Shown here one piece after another: positions 5,910-14,722 of a stretch of DNA of 42,475 nt. The DNA lies in contig JEMX01000042.1 of NCBI GenBank assembly GCA_000585055.1, forward strand, positions 9,711-52,185, given 5' to 3'. The position numbers were made by a program, and so were the translations under genes. Each line of letters opens with the position of its first letter. Within the stretch, counting starts at the first letter, position 1. Source of the DNA: Candidatus Accumulibacter appositus. GTDB taxonomy: Bacteria > Pseudomonadota > Gammaproteobacteria > Burkholderiales > Rhodocyclaceae. The notes below the pieces were generated by a model. That model was not told the origin of the DNA. It was given only the letters and a program-made list of their open reading frames with translations, and did no database searches.

Positions 5910-8858
5910 TCAGGCTTTTCCCGCCGCCGCAGCCTGGGCTACCGGCACAGTTTGTGCCCGCCCGTCGTCGTGTACCAGGCGCAATCCGGCCGGCAAGGAT
6001 TCGCCGAAAGCGCGGCGTTCGTCGGCCTTGTCGAGTTCGACGACGCTATTGATCTGCTCGATCCAGTGGCTGTTGGCATTGATCGCGCTCAGTCGTGCCG
6101 ATACCTCCTGGCGAAGGCCGTCGGGCAGGTCGCGCGAACGGTCGCCGGTCAGGCGGGCGAGTTGTGTCGCCGCGAAGGCGGCGGGTTCGACTTTCTTCCA
6201 GTCCACGGTCAACAGGCCTTCGAGCCAGCGGCAGGCATTTTCGGTCGCTACCACCTGGTGGGCGCTGCCGTAGAGCGGCTGTCGTGCGCCGATGCGGCCG
6301 AGAGCCCACCAGCCGAGAGGTTTTTCCGACCCCCTGGACAATCTGTCGAGCAGCCAGTCGCCGACTTCGACCTTGCGCTCGACGGGCAATCTTTCGAGCG
6401 AAGCGACCAGGCGCAGCATGTCGTCGTGGCTGCCGCTGATCGGCGCTGGCTGGCGATTGCGGGCTTTGACGGTCTCCGTCTGCAGCGGCGGCAGAAGTTC
6501 GCCAAGCAGCAGCTCCTGCGTCTCCGCCGGCAAGCCCCCGGCCGCGCGCCGCCAGAGGGTCCACCACTCGGACCAGTTCTGGCTCTCATTCACGTACTGA
6601 ATGCCCTGCGACAGCAGCGCAGTCAGCTGCTCGATCCGCCAGTCGTCGATAGCGTCGCCAAAGCCCGGGCGCAGGCAGTAGCCGGCGAGGTTGAACCACA
6701 GGCGCTCATGCTCGGGCGAGCGCCGCCGACGCCGCGCACGTTGCAGTAGGGCGTCGAAGAGGGCGCGCAGCAGCGGCATTTCCCAGTCGTCGCGCTTGCC
6801 AAGCAGGTGTTCGAGCTGGCCGCGCAGGCGGCGCACTTCCTTGTTGTCGACAGTCTGCGAGCGGCCGCCGAAGATATGCTCAATGGACTTCACCGCATCG
6901 GCAAAGCGCGGCGGCAGCAGTTCCGACGAGGCGGTGGTCGCTTCGCCGTCGCTGCGCAACTGGAATTCGAGCAGCCAGCGGCGGGCGGGGTTGTCGATGC
7001 TGACGCAGTGCAGTTCGAGGCTGCCGACTTCGGTGATGCCGGCGATCAGCTCGACGCGCACGTCGCGCTGCGTGTTGCCCGCCTGCGGCTGGACGACGGT
7101 GGCAATCGGCGGCAGGCGGACGAAATCCTCGTCGTCGAGAGCGGCGATCTCGCCGGGCTGGTAGCGTGTGTCGGCCACCGACGAGGCGAGGTAGAAGCGT
7201 ACCGGCTGACCCAGGCGCAGGCTGAAGGTCCGTTCCGGCAGGCGGACTTCGTGTCCTTCCTCGCTGCCGCGCGGCAGGAGGCAAATGCCGCGTCGTTGCT
7301 TGCTGCCTTCGTCGAGGACCAGGAAGTAACTGCGCGCCGAGCCGCCACCGATGCGTCGCCCGTGCCCTTGCCGGACCAGCGCGTAGGCAACTGCGCCGCG
7401 GGCGACGGCAATGTCCGGGTCATCATTGTGCAGCAGGCGCAGCGGCGCGCCGCGCCAGTCGGCGAGGGTGGCCTGCAGGCGCTCGCTGAGCGCCTCGGCA
7501 CGAAAGACGCCGCCGTTGAAGAGCACGGTATCGGGTACCGGCAGGCCTTGCCTGGCCGGCGGCCGTTCGTCGCCTGCTTGTTGTTGCGGTTCTGGCGCTG
7601 CAAGGGCTTCGTTGTCCTCGGCGAGGGCGTGCCGGGCGGCCTCTTTGTGGCGCCTTAAAAAGGCCGCGACATGGCGGGTGATCGCCGGGTCGGCGGGGTA
7701 GGGCAGTCCGAATTCGACCAGCCCGGCGCGTCGCTGCAATACCGGCTGATCCGCCGCGACGCGCGGCATGAAGCCGTCGACGATCATGTTCAATACTTCG
7801 TCGCGCTGCAATTCGATGCTGCGTGCGCCACCAATCAGCTTGGCGCCGCCGCCGAGCAGGGTCAGCAAGACCGATTCGGGGGCGCCGTGCGCCAGCAGTT
7901 GCTCCTTGGCGGCGCGACAGCGCGCCGTCAGCTGGGAAAAACGTGCCGCTGAGAGCTTCTTGCCGCCGCTCTCCGGCAGCCGCGACTCGACCAGGTGGGC
8001 CAGCGCCAGATCCATGTTGTCGCCACCGAGCATCAGATGGTTGCCGACACCGACGCGCGTCAGCTCCGGCTCGCCGTCCTTGAACGCCACCTGGATCAGG
8101 GTCAGGTCAGTGGTCCCGCCGCCGATGTCACACACCATCAGCAGCCGCGTTTCGGCGAGTTCCGTGTCCAGGGTTTCCTGATGGCGGAACAGCCAGTCGT
8201 AGAACGCGGCCTGCGGTTCCTCGAGCAGACGCAGCTTGGGCAGGCCGGCCTGCCGCGCGGCTTCCAGGGTCAGCGCCCGCGCGCCTTCGTCGAAGGACGC
8301 CGGGACGGTCAGGATCACCTGCTGCTGTTCGAGCGGTGCCTGCGGGAAACGATGCCGCCAGGCGGCGCGGACATGCGCCAGATAACTGGCGCTGGCGGCG
8401 ACTGGCGAGACCTTGGCGACGCCTTCGTCGGCCCCCCAGGGCAGGATCGGCGCCATGCGATCGACCGAGGCGTGCGACAGCCAGCTCTTGGCGCTGGCGA
8501 CCAGGCGACCGGGAACCTGCGCGCCGAGATCGAGCGCGAAGCGGCCGGTGAGGGCGAGTTCAGCGCCGTTCCCGGCCTCGGCCTGGGCCTCTTCGACGCT
8601 TTCGTGCGCTTCACCCTTGCCAGCGGCCTGTTCGCCGCTTTCATCGGCCGGCCACGGCAGTTGCAGATCGCCAGGGCTGAGCTCGCCCGCCGCCGGATGG
8701 AAACGCACCGAAGGCAGCAGCGGTCGGGCCGCGACTTCGCCGGCACCGACCAGTTGCTCGATCGCGAAGAGCTCGACCTGCTGCTCCCCGGGTGCGCTAT
8801 AGGCGACGACGGTATTGCTGGTTCCGAGGTCGATGCCGACGATGTATTGCTGTTTCAC
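5910..8858 (-). CDS. Large Hsp70-family (DnaK-like) protein with C-terminal extension
   Basis: A 982-residue Hsp70 relative. The ATPase domain shows phosphate 1 (GIDLGTSNTVVAYS, residues 9-22), VILTVPASFDEGAR, LLEEPQAAFYDW, phosphate 2 (VCDIGGGTTDLTL) and a late VLFNGGVF strand. After about residue 600 it continues into a long helical extension, including NLAGYCLRPGFGD and WWALGRIGARQPLYG, resembling DUF3731-type tails of atypical Hsp70s. This is much longer than DnaK (about 640) and lacks a canonical EEVD-like or DnaK lid. It starts with GTG five bases after the stop of a second Hsp70, in an operon DUF2760-Hsp70-Hsp70. Client and co-chaperones are unknown; no DnaJ or GrpE lies nearby. Confidence 0.88.
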   Translation of the reverse strand: MKQQYIVGIDLGTSNTVVAYSAPGEQQVELFAIEQLVGAGEVAARPLLPSVRFHPAAGELSPGDLQLPWPADESGEQAAGKGEAHESVEEAQAEAGNGAELALTGRFALDLGAQVPGRLVASAKSWLSHASVDRMAPILPWGADEGVAKVSPVAASASYLAHVRAAWRHRFPQAPLEQQQVILTVPASFDEGARALTLEAARQAGLPKLRLLEEPQAAFYDWLFRHQETLDTELAETRLLMVCDIGGGTTDLTLIQVAFKDGEPELTRVGVGNHLMLGGDNMDLALAHLVESRLPESGGKKLSAARFSQLTARCRAAKEQLLAHGAPESVLLTLLGGGAKLIGGARSIELQRDEVLNMIVDGFMPRVAADQPVLQRRAGLVEFGLPYPADPAITRHVAAFLRRHKEAARHALAEDNEALAAPEPQQQAGDERPPARQGLPVPDTVLFNGGVFRAEALSERLQATLADWRGAPLRLLHNDDPDIAVARGAVAYALVRQGHGRRIGGGSARSYFLVLDEGSKQRRGICLLPRGSEEGHEVRLPERTFSLRLGQPVRFYLASSVADTRYQPGEIAALDDEDFVRLPPIATVVQPQAGNTQRDVRVELIAGITEVGSLELHCVSIDNPARRWLLEFQLRSDGEATTASSELLPPRFADAVKSIEHIFGGRSQTVDNKEVRRLRGQLEHLLGKRDDWEMPLLRALFDALLQRARRRRRSPEHERLWFNLAGYCLRPGFGDAIDDWRIEQLTALLSQGIQYVNESQNWSEWWTLWRRAAGGLPAETQELLLGELLPPLQTETVKARNRQPAPISGSHDDMLRLVASLERLPVERKVEVGDWLLDRLSRGSEKPLGWWALGRIGARQPLYGSAHQVVATENACRWLEGLLTVDWKKVEPAAFAATQLARLTGDRSRDLPDGLRQEVSARLSAINANSHWIEQINSVVELDKADERRAFGESLPAGLRLVHDDGRAQTVPVAQAAAAGKA

Positions 8859-8863
8859 GGTGC

Positions 8864-10747
8864 TCAGGCCGTCGCGTCGGCAGCGTCGCCGGCACTGCCT
8901 TCGCTGCCGCCCGCGTCACGCGCGTCGAACTCGACTTTCCAGCGCTCCGGGCCATCATGCGGCAGCGCTTCCAGTTCGAGCGTACCGGCTTCGGTGACGC
9001 GCGCGTGCAGCTTGACGCGAACCACTTCGCCGTCGGCGCGACCCTCGGCCGGCAAGGTCGTCTGGATTTCGGCGAGTTCCTGCAGTTCATCGGGCTCCCA
9101 GTCGTCGAGCAGGGTGCCGACCTGATCCTGGCGGCGAACCGACGAGCCGAAGAAGCGGAAGCGCACCGCTTCGCCGACCACCAGCCCGAACTCCTGCTCG
9201 GGCAGGGCGGCGTCGCTGCCTTCTTCCATGCCGAACGGCGCCAGGCACAGCGCCTGCACCGGTGGTTGCATGCCTGGCACGGCCGGCATCACCGATTCGA
9301 TCGCCACGTAGTAGGAACGCGCCGTGCCGCCACGGATGCGCACCCCTTGGCCGCGGCGCACGTAGCCGTAGTAGGCGCCGCCACGGGCAACCGCCAGATC
9401 GAGGTCGGCGCCCTCGAGCGGGCGGGCCGGCGGTGCGCCTTCGGCCGCAAGCCAGGCGTTGATTGTTCCCAGCGTGCGCTCGGCGAGCAGTTCCGACTTG
9501 AAAACGCCGCCGTTGAAGAGCACTGCCGTCGGATGCAGGAAGGTCGCACCTTCCGGCAAGGCTCCGGTGAAGCCTTCGAGATCGGCCGTCGCGGCCACCT
9601 GGCGGGCGAGGAAGGCGGCCAGGTGACGGGTGATCGCCGCGTCATGCGCGTAGGGCAGGCCGAGCTGGGTCAGGCCGGCGCGACCGCGTACCTGCGGACG
9701 GTCGCCGATGGCCGCGTCGGGGAAGAAGCCTTCGAGCAGGGTGGCAGTGAGCTCGGCGCGGGTCAGTTCGCTGCGCAGCGAGCCGCCGATCAACTTGGCG
9801 CCGCGGCTGGCGATGACCAGGGGCACTTCGCTGAGCGAGGCGTCGTTGAGCAGCGCTTCCTTGGCACCGCGACAGGCATGGGTCAGCGCCCGCAGTTGCC
9901 AGGCGTCGGTCTTGATGCCCTGGGCGCCGAGCTTGCTGGCGACGGCGAAAGCCAACGCCAGATCCATGTTGTCGCCACCGAGCAGGATGTGCTCGCCGAC
10001 CGCGACGCGGTGCAGTTCGAGGACGCCGGCGCGTTCGAGAACGGCAATCAGCGAGAAGTCGCTGGTACCGCCGCCGACGTCGGCGACGAGGATGATGTCG
10101 CCCGGCTGTACCTGCTTGCGCCAATTGCCGCCGCTTTTCTGAATCCAGCTGTAGAGCGCCGCCTGCGGCTCTTCGAGCAGGATCATGTGTTCGCAGCCGG
10201 CAGCCTTGGCCGCTTCGGCACTCAATTCGCGTGCCGCCGGATCGAAAGAGGCGGGGATGGTGACGACGATTTCCTGCTCGGCAAAAGGCGCCTCGGGATG
10301 GGCCTGGTCCCAGGCCGCGCGCAGATGCTTGAGATAGCGCAGCGAGGCTTCGAGCGGCGACAGGCGGGCTACTTCGGGCGGCGCGTCGTGCGGCAGGATG
10401 TCCGCGCGGCGGTCGACGCTGGCGTGGCAGAGCCAGCTCTTGGCACTCGACACCAGCCGGATCGGCGTCGCCGCACCGCGGCTGCGTGCCATTTCGCCGA
10501 CCGCGTAGTCCTGCTCAGCGGTCCATGGCAGGCCGAGGTCGCCGGGCGCCAGTTCACTGGCATGCGGCAGGTAGATGAAGGACGGCAGCAGTCCCTGCGA
10601 CTGCACCGACCCGGGGGCGGTCAGCTGCGGGATCGGCAGCACTTCCTGCGCGACGTTCTCGCCGTCGCTGCTGGTGATGTCTACGTAGGACAGGGCGCAA
10701 TGGGTGGTACCGAGATCGATACCAATGGAGAATTTTGCTTCGCTCAT
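8864..10747 (-). CDS. Hsp70-family (DnaK-like) protein
   Basis: A 627-residue Hsp70 homologue. It has phosphate 1 GIDLGTTHCALSYV, IVVTIPASFDPAAR, LLEEPQAALYSW, phosphate 2 VADVGGGTSDFSL and VLFNGGVF. The first two thirds align in order with its 982-residue neighbour, so the pair arose by duplication and diverged. The C-terminal part is beta-rich and ends in an acidic/Ala tail, without the DnaK helical lid. Start ATG at 10747 overlaps the stop of the upstream DUF2760 gene (ATGA), and GGAGG sits 7 nt before it. Translation is therefore coupled. The probable role is an accessory chaperone acting as a pair with the larger Hsp70; this is inference. Confidence 0.9.
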   Translation of the reverse strand: MSEAKFSIGIDLGTTHCALSYVDITSSDGENVAQEVLPIPQLTAPGSVQSQGLLPSFIYLPHASELAPGDLGLPWTAEQDYAVGEMARSRGAATPIRLVSSAKSWLCHASVDRRADILPHDAPPEVARLSPLEASLRYLKHLRAAWDQAHPEAPFAEQEIVVTIPASFDPAARELSAEAAKAAGCEHMILLEEPQAALYSWIQKSGGNWRKQVQPGDIILVADVGGGTSDFSLIAVLERAGVLELHRVAVGEHILLGGDNMDLALAFAVASKLGAQGIKTDAWQLRALTHACRGAKEALLNDASLSEVPLVIASRGAKLIGGSLRSELTRAELTATLLEGFFPDAAIGDRPQVRGRAGLTQLGLPYAHDAAITRHLAAFLARQVAATADLEGFTGALPEGATFLHPTAVLFNGGVFKSELLAERTLGTINAWLAAEGAPPARPLEGADLDLAVARGGAYYGYVRRGQGVRIRGGTARSYYVAIESVMPAVPGMQPPVQALCLAPFGMEEGSDAALPEQEFGLVVGEAVRFRFFGSSVRRQDQVGTLLDDWEPDELQELAEIQTTLPAEGRADGEVVRVKLHARVTEAGTLELEALPHDGPERWKVEFDARDAGGSEGSAGDAADATA

Positions 10748-11310
10748 AGTTCAACCTCCGCCGGCGCGACGATCTGTAGATCGTGGCTGCCGGAAAGCTT
10801 GGGCAGGCGGGTTTCGACAACCCGCCAGCCGCGGTGTGTAAGGTGGCCATTGAAGGGGGGCTCACCGACGACATTGCCGGTGATGCGAACCGCCGTGGCG
10901 TCGAAGCCTTCCGGCAGCGTAATCGCACTGCCTTCCTCTTCCTCGCGCACCGGGTCGATGCTGAAATTGTCGCTCAGCACCTTGCGACAGCCTTCGTGGA
11001 CCAGGCGGGCGGCCGCGCCGACATCGGCGTCGGGATAGGCGGCGACGTCCTCCTGGATGAAATCGATGAAACGGGCCTCGCGCTGCAAGAGGCCGAGAAG
11101 TTGCAGGGCGCCGTCCGGCGCCGCTTCCTTGAGAGCTGGAGCCACCGGCTTCGCCGCGGCGGCGGCAGCGGCTTTGGCTGCCTTGCCTTGGCGCTCGGCC
11201 AGCCGCAGCGCCTGCACGCCGCCAGCGAACTCGCTATTGCCAATGATCTTGAAGAAGCTGGCGATGGCAATGCCGATTCTGCTGAAAAAGTGTGGATTTT
11301 TTGGCTTCAT
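10744..11310 (-). CDS. DUF2760 domain protein, first gene of the Hsp70 pair operon
   Basis: A 188-residue protein. It has an N-terminal amphipathic/hydrophobic segment (FFSRIGIAIASFFKIIG), an Ala/Lys-rich linker (residues about 40-58), then the conserved part: ALQLLGLLQREARFIDFIQEDVAAY, VGAAARLVHEGCRKVL, and a C-terminal beta region with GHLTHRGWRVVETRLP. This is the DUF2760 family, of unknown function. It overlaps the first Hsp70 gene by 4 bp, so the three proteins are made together. A guess is that DUF2760 is a substrate adaptor or co-chaperone for the two Hsp70s, but nothing in the sequence shows it. Confidence 0.85.
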   Translation of the reverse strand: MKPKNPHFFSRIGIAIASFFKIIGNSEFAGGVQALRLAERQGKAAKAAAAAAAKPVAPALKEAAPDGALQLLGLLQREARFIDFIQEDVAAYPDADVGAAARLVHEGCRKVLSDNFSIDPVREEEEGSAITLPEGFDATAVRITGNVVGEPPFNGHLTHRGWRVVETRLPKLSGSHDLQIVAPAEVEL

Positions 11311-11704
11311 GGATGGGTCCTGGTATTTGCCGCCGCAGCGGCTCGGTGACAGGCTTCAAGACCAGGCCGCGGCAGCGCCAGAGCTGGCTGCTGCTTCGCG
11401 CCGGGTGTTGGCAAAGTGCGTAATGAGGGATAAAGAATTGCCGGGCATTTCTTCTGGCTTGCGCATGGTAGCCATGGCCGCAGGGATGCGCAACGCCGGG
11501 CGGCAGTGTGGTCAGGCGCGCGGCGCAGCTCATAGGCCGCCAAGCGGGTTTGGTGCGCTGCAATATAAACGATTTTGCCGGTTTCGGGTAGATGGCGCTG
11601 CGGCCGGGAAATGTAGCAAGCCGCTTTCGGTCGCCGACTTGCGGGCCTTTCTGAAGGCCGCTGACGTGAACGGCTGCCAAGCTGCGCAAGCCCGTCGCAG
11701 AGGA
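11311..11704. other. 394-bp intergenic region between MscS channel and DUF2760-Hsp70 operon
   Basis: Both flanking genes are on the minus strand, so this stretch should hold the 3' end of the channel mRNA and the promoter of the Hsp70 operon. An AT-rich patch near 11562-11570 (minus strand TTTATATT) could be a -10 element, but I see no convincing -35 and no clear heat-shock consensus. Overlapping open frames have no ribosome-binding site or recognisable content. Confidence 0.4.
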
Positions 11705-12832
11705 CTATCGTGGCGTGGGTGGGTGCTTTGGCGGCAGCGGGTTCCGGCTGCCGGTCATATGCAGGGTACGCGTCGGGAAGGCGATTTCGGCACCGTGTCG
11801 GGCGACGATTTCGGCAATCTTCAGCAACACGTCTTGCTTGATCTCGTGGTAGGCGACCCAGACCGTTGTTCTGGTGAAGGTATAGACGAGGATGTCCAGC
11901 GAACTCGCCGAGAACTGGTCGAAGTTGACGATCATCGTCTGCTGCTGATCGATCTCGGGATGGGCGCGCAACATGGCCTTGATGTCGTCGGTGATGGCGG
12001 CGAGCTTGCCGACATCGTCGTAGCGCACACCGACGATTTCCTTGATGCGCCGATTGCTCATGCGCGACGGATTTTCCACGGCAATCTGCGCAAAGATGCC
12101 GTTCGGCACGTAGAGCGGGCGTTTGTCGAAGGTGCGGATGCGAGTCAGACGCCAGCCGATCTCTTCGACGGTGCCTTCGATATCCTTATCCGGCGAGCGG
12201 ATCCAGTCGCCTACGGCGAAGGGACGATCGAGGTACACCATCAGGCCGCCAAAGAAGTTGGCGAGCAGGTCCTTGGCCGCGAAGCCGACGGCAATGCCGC
12301 CGATGCCGCCGAAGGCAAGGACACCCGAAATCGAGAAGCCCAGGCTCTGCAAGCCGACCAGAGCGGCGGTGATGAGCACCGATATCCGCAGCAGTTTGCC
12401 GATTGCATCGACAGTGGTGCGGTCGATCGACTCGCCTCGTGCCAGACGCTGGGCAACGATGGCGTTCTGAATATTGCCGATGAAGCGCACCAGAAACCAG
12501 GCGATGCAGGCGATCACGCCGATGATGCGCACCGGGTCGATGATTTCGAACACCGTTGCCTCGGTGCCGGCCTCGACGATACGCGCCGCGAAGCTCAGTC
12601 CGAGCACCCAGGCCACCACGGTGAGTGGCTGGCGCGCGGCCGAGACCAGGGCATTGTCCCACGGGGTCGAGGTCTGCAGCGTGCGCGCCTCCAGTCTGGC
12701 AAGCACGCGGCGCAGGATGAAGTTCGCGACCACGACGCCGAGCACGACCAGAAACACCTGCAGAACCAGCAGCAGGGTCTCGTCGCGTCCGACCAGGGGC
12801 GCGAGCGCTTTCTCCAGCCAATCGACTTTCAT
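11705..12832 (-). CDS. MscS-family mechanosensitive ion channel
   Basis: A 375-residue membrane protein. Several transmembrane segments lie in the first 190 residues. The pore-lining TM3 motif is GGIGGIAVGFAAKDLLANFFGGLMV, with Gly/Ala packing and the downstream helix break typical of MscS. The cytoplasmic beta domain begins with FAVGDWI and contains TFDKRPLYVPNG and NPSRMSNRR; an alpha/beta domain follows. It acts as a pressure-relief channel in the inner membrane under hypo-osmotic shock. MscS of E. coli has 286 residues; the extra length here is an additional N-terminal helix pair. It is monocistronic as far as can be seen. Confidence 0.93.
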   Translation of the reverse strand: MKVDWLEKALAPLVGRDETLLLVLQVFLVVLGVVVANFILRRVLARLEARTLQTSTPWDNALVSAARQPLTVVAWVLGLSFAARIVEAGTEATVFEIIDPVRIIGVIACIAWFLVRFIGNIQNAIVAQRLARGESIDRTTVDAIGKLLRISVLITAALVGLQSLGFSISGVLAFGGIGGIAVGFAAKDLLANFFGGLMVYLDRPFAVGDWIRSPDKDIEGTVEEIGWRLTRIRTFDKRPLYVPNGIFAQIAVENPSRMSNRRIKEIVGVRYDDVGKLAAITDDIKAMLRAHPEIDQQQTMIVNFDQFSASSLDILVYTFTRTTVWVAYHEIKQDVLLKIAEIVARHGAEIAFPTRTLHMTGSRNPLPPKHPPTPR

Positions 12833-12957
12833 TCTTTCGTTCCGGGGTTGTCCAGGCTATGCATTCTAAACACGCCAATGTGTCGGGTGGGCGAGCAGCG
12901 CTCGAGGCAGCGGGCGCATCGGCTACAATGCTTGCCAACTGACGACAGGCGCTTGCC

Positions 12958-13083
12958 TAACGGTCATGACAGGTGGAGACACCCCTGATTATGAAAGCCA
13001 TGACCGTCCCCCTCTTCCCCAGCCCTTCTCCCGCACGGGGGAGAAGGGAGCTTCGTGAGTCGCGGACGCGACTTTCACCGTAA
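12958..13083 (+). repeat. Three-hairpin intergenic repeat (TAACGGTCATGAC family), copy 1
   Basis: The element reads TAACGGTCATGAC ... GACTTTCACCGTAA and folds as three successive stems. H1 is ggtcatgac 12962-12970 with gccatgacc 12997-13005. H2 is cccttctccc 13023-13032 with gggagaaggg 13039-13048. H3 is gtgagtcgc 13055-13063 with gcgac...cac 13068-13078. Its outer ends are themselves inverted (TAACGGT / ACCGTAA). It ends 44 bp before the start of the ABC binding-protein gene. Confidence 0.85.
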
Positions 13084-13127
13084 TCGTCGCCGCGCGCGCC
13101 GGCGCCTGTCAATACCGGAGACATCGC

Positions 13128-14423
13128 ATGCCCCTTGCCGCCAGACGCTCTCTCCTCGCCATGTTTTTTGCCTGCGTTGCATTGCTCGGCATCGTTGCCA
13201 ACACGCGCGCCGCAGATGCTGTCACGATCAGCATTGCCTGCTCGGGCGTTGGCCAGGAGCTTGAATTCTGCAAAGGCGCGGCCGAAGCGTGGGCCAGGAA
13301 GACCGGCCATGCGCTGAAGATCGTGACGCCGCCCAATGACGCCAGTGAGCGGCTGGCGCTCTATCAGCAGCTGCTCTCGGCGCGCTCCGAAAAGATCGAT
13401 GTCCTGCAGGTCGACGTGATCTGGCCGGGCTTGCTGGGCAGTTACCTGCTCGACCTGCGGCCCTACGCCAAGGGCGCCGAAGCGCAGCACTTTGCGGGCT
13501 TTATCGCCAATAACAGCAGCCAGGGCCGGCTGGTGGCGATGCCCTGGTTCGCCAACGCCGGCCTGCTCTTCTACCGCAGCGACCTGCTGCAGAAGTACGG
13601 GCAGCCGGTGCCTACGACCTGGGGGGAGCTGACGGCCAGCGCACGCACGATCCAGGACGGCGAGCGCGCGCTCGGCAACGAGCGCATGTGGGGCTACGTC
13701 TGGCAGGGCCGCGCCTACGAAGGTCTGAGCTGCAATGCGCTGGAGTGGGTGGCCAGCCATGACGGCGGCGCCATCGTCGAGGCCGATGGGCGGATCAGCA
13801 TCAACAACCCGCGCGCCGTGCTGGCGCTGCAAGCGGCGTCGGCGTGGGTGGGCAGCATCTCGCCGACGGCGGTGCTCAACTATGCCGAAGAGGAATCGCG
13901 CGGCGTCTTCCAGGCTGGAAATGCGGTGTTCATGCGCAACTGGCCGTATGCCTGGGCCCTGGCGCAGGCCGAAGGCAGCGTGATCCGCGGCAAGGTCGGT
14001 GTGGCGGTGTTGCCGAAAGGCGGCGGGGCGGGGCGGCATGCGGCAACGCTCGGCGGCGAATCGCTGGCGGTATCGAAATATTCGCAGCACCCGGCGGCGG
14101 CGGCCGATCTGGTGCTCTATATGACCAGTGCCGGGGTACAGAAGGATCGGGCGCTGCGTGGCTCCTTCAACCCGACGATCGCGGCGCTGTACCAGGACGC
14201 CGAGATCCTGCAGGCCAACCCCTTCATGGGCGAGCTGTTGGCAACATTCACCAACGCCCTTGCCCGCCCGACGACGGTCACCGGCACCCGCTACAACCAG
14301 GTCAGCCACCACTTCTGGAACGCGGCGCACGATACCCTGTCCGCTAAGGCGACAGCCGAGCAGGCACTAGCCAGGCTCGAGCAATCGCTGAAACGCATCA
14401 GCCGGCGCGGCACGTGGCGTTGA
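13128..14423 (+). CDS. ABC transporter sugar-binding protein (trehalose/maltose type)
   Basis: A 431-residue periplasmic binding protein. It has an N-terminal signal peptide (basic MPLAARRS, hydrophobic core, cleavage probably after NTRA-A around residue 28). The mature protein shows the cluster-B binding-protein pattern: GQELEFCKGAAEAWARKTG, DVLQVDVIWPGLL, AMPWFANAGLLFYRSDLL, TTWGELTASAR and GRHAATLGGESLAVSKYS. It belongs with binding proteins for trehalose, maltose, sucrose or related alpha-glucosides (ThuE/AglE group). GGAG lies 8 nt before the ATG. It heads an importer operon with two permeases and an ATPase; hairpin repeats in the gap after it may raise its level relative to the permeases. 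Exact sugar is not decided by sequence. Confidence 0.87.
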   Translation: MPLAARRSLLAMFFACVALLGIVANTRAADAVTISIACSGVGQELEFCKGAAEAWARKTGHALKIVTPPNDASERLALYQQLLSARSEKIDVLQVDVIWPGLLGSYLLDLRPYAKGAEAQHFAGFIANNSSQGRLVAMPWFANAGLLFYRSDLLQKYGQPVPTTWGELTASARTIQDGERALGNERMWGYVWQGRAYEGLSCNALEWVASHDGGAIVEADGRISINNPRAVLALQAASAWVGSISPTAVLNYAEEESRGVFQAGNAVFMRNWPYAWALAQAEGSVIRGKVGVAVLPKGGGAGRHAATLGGESLAVSKYSQHPAAAADLVLYMTSAGVQKDRALRGSFNPTIAALYQDAEILQANPFMGELLATFTNALARPTTVTGTRYNQVSHHFWNAAHDTLSAKATAEQALARLEQSLKRISRRGTWR

Positions 14424-14469
14424 ACGAAATGCGCTTGGCAAGGCCCTTGCGCGACCGCAGACCTTGCTC

Positions 14470-14530
14470 CCCTCTCCCCCTCGCGGGAGAGGGGCTGGGC
14501 CCTCGCGGGAGAGGGGCTGGGGGAGAGGGG
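14470..14530. repeat. GC-rich hairpin repeat (direct repeats of TCGCGGGAGAGGGGCTGGG)
   Basis: Two consecutive units reading tcgcgggagaggggctggg (about 14481-14499 and 14503-14521) follow cccctctccc (14470-14479). That arm pairs with gggagagggg (14485-14494). The stem, with no T-tract, is REP/BIME-like and lies between the binding-protein gene and the permease genes. Confidence 0.75.
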
Positions 14531-14618
14531 GACGCATGCACCCGACGCCACGGCAGACTTGCTGCGCTGTTCGTCTTCTCTCGCAGTCGCTCAAGGGACT
14601 TGTGCTTAGCTTTTGCCG

Positions 14619-14656
14619 CCCCTCTCCCCAAGCCCTCTCCCGCGAGGGGAGAGGGG
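14619..14656. repeat. Second GC-rich hairpin repeat before permease genes
   Basis: cccctctcccc (14619-14629) pairs perfectly with ggggagagggg (14646-14656). The intervening 16 nt include ccctctcccgcg, another copy of the same core in the other orientation. Together with the 14470-14530 cluster it occupies the 299-bp gap between the binding protein and the first permease. Confidence 0.75.
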
Positions 14657-14722
14657 CTGTTGGCGATGTCGAGGGGAGCACTGCGCTGCTCGGGCGCAGC
14701 TGCGAGTCGCGCTGAAGAAGTG

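Noticed and set aside
8792..11038. 748-codon plus-strand frame across the two Hsp70 genes
   Set aside because: Antisense shadow caused by the GC codon bias of the Hsp70 genes; composition is low-complexity and no ribosome-binding site or domain is seen.
14414..14722. Upstream extension of the first permease through the hairpin repeats
   Set aside because: The extra residues are encoded by GC-rich repeats and lie before the conserved N-terminus; the ATG at 14723 fits family length.
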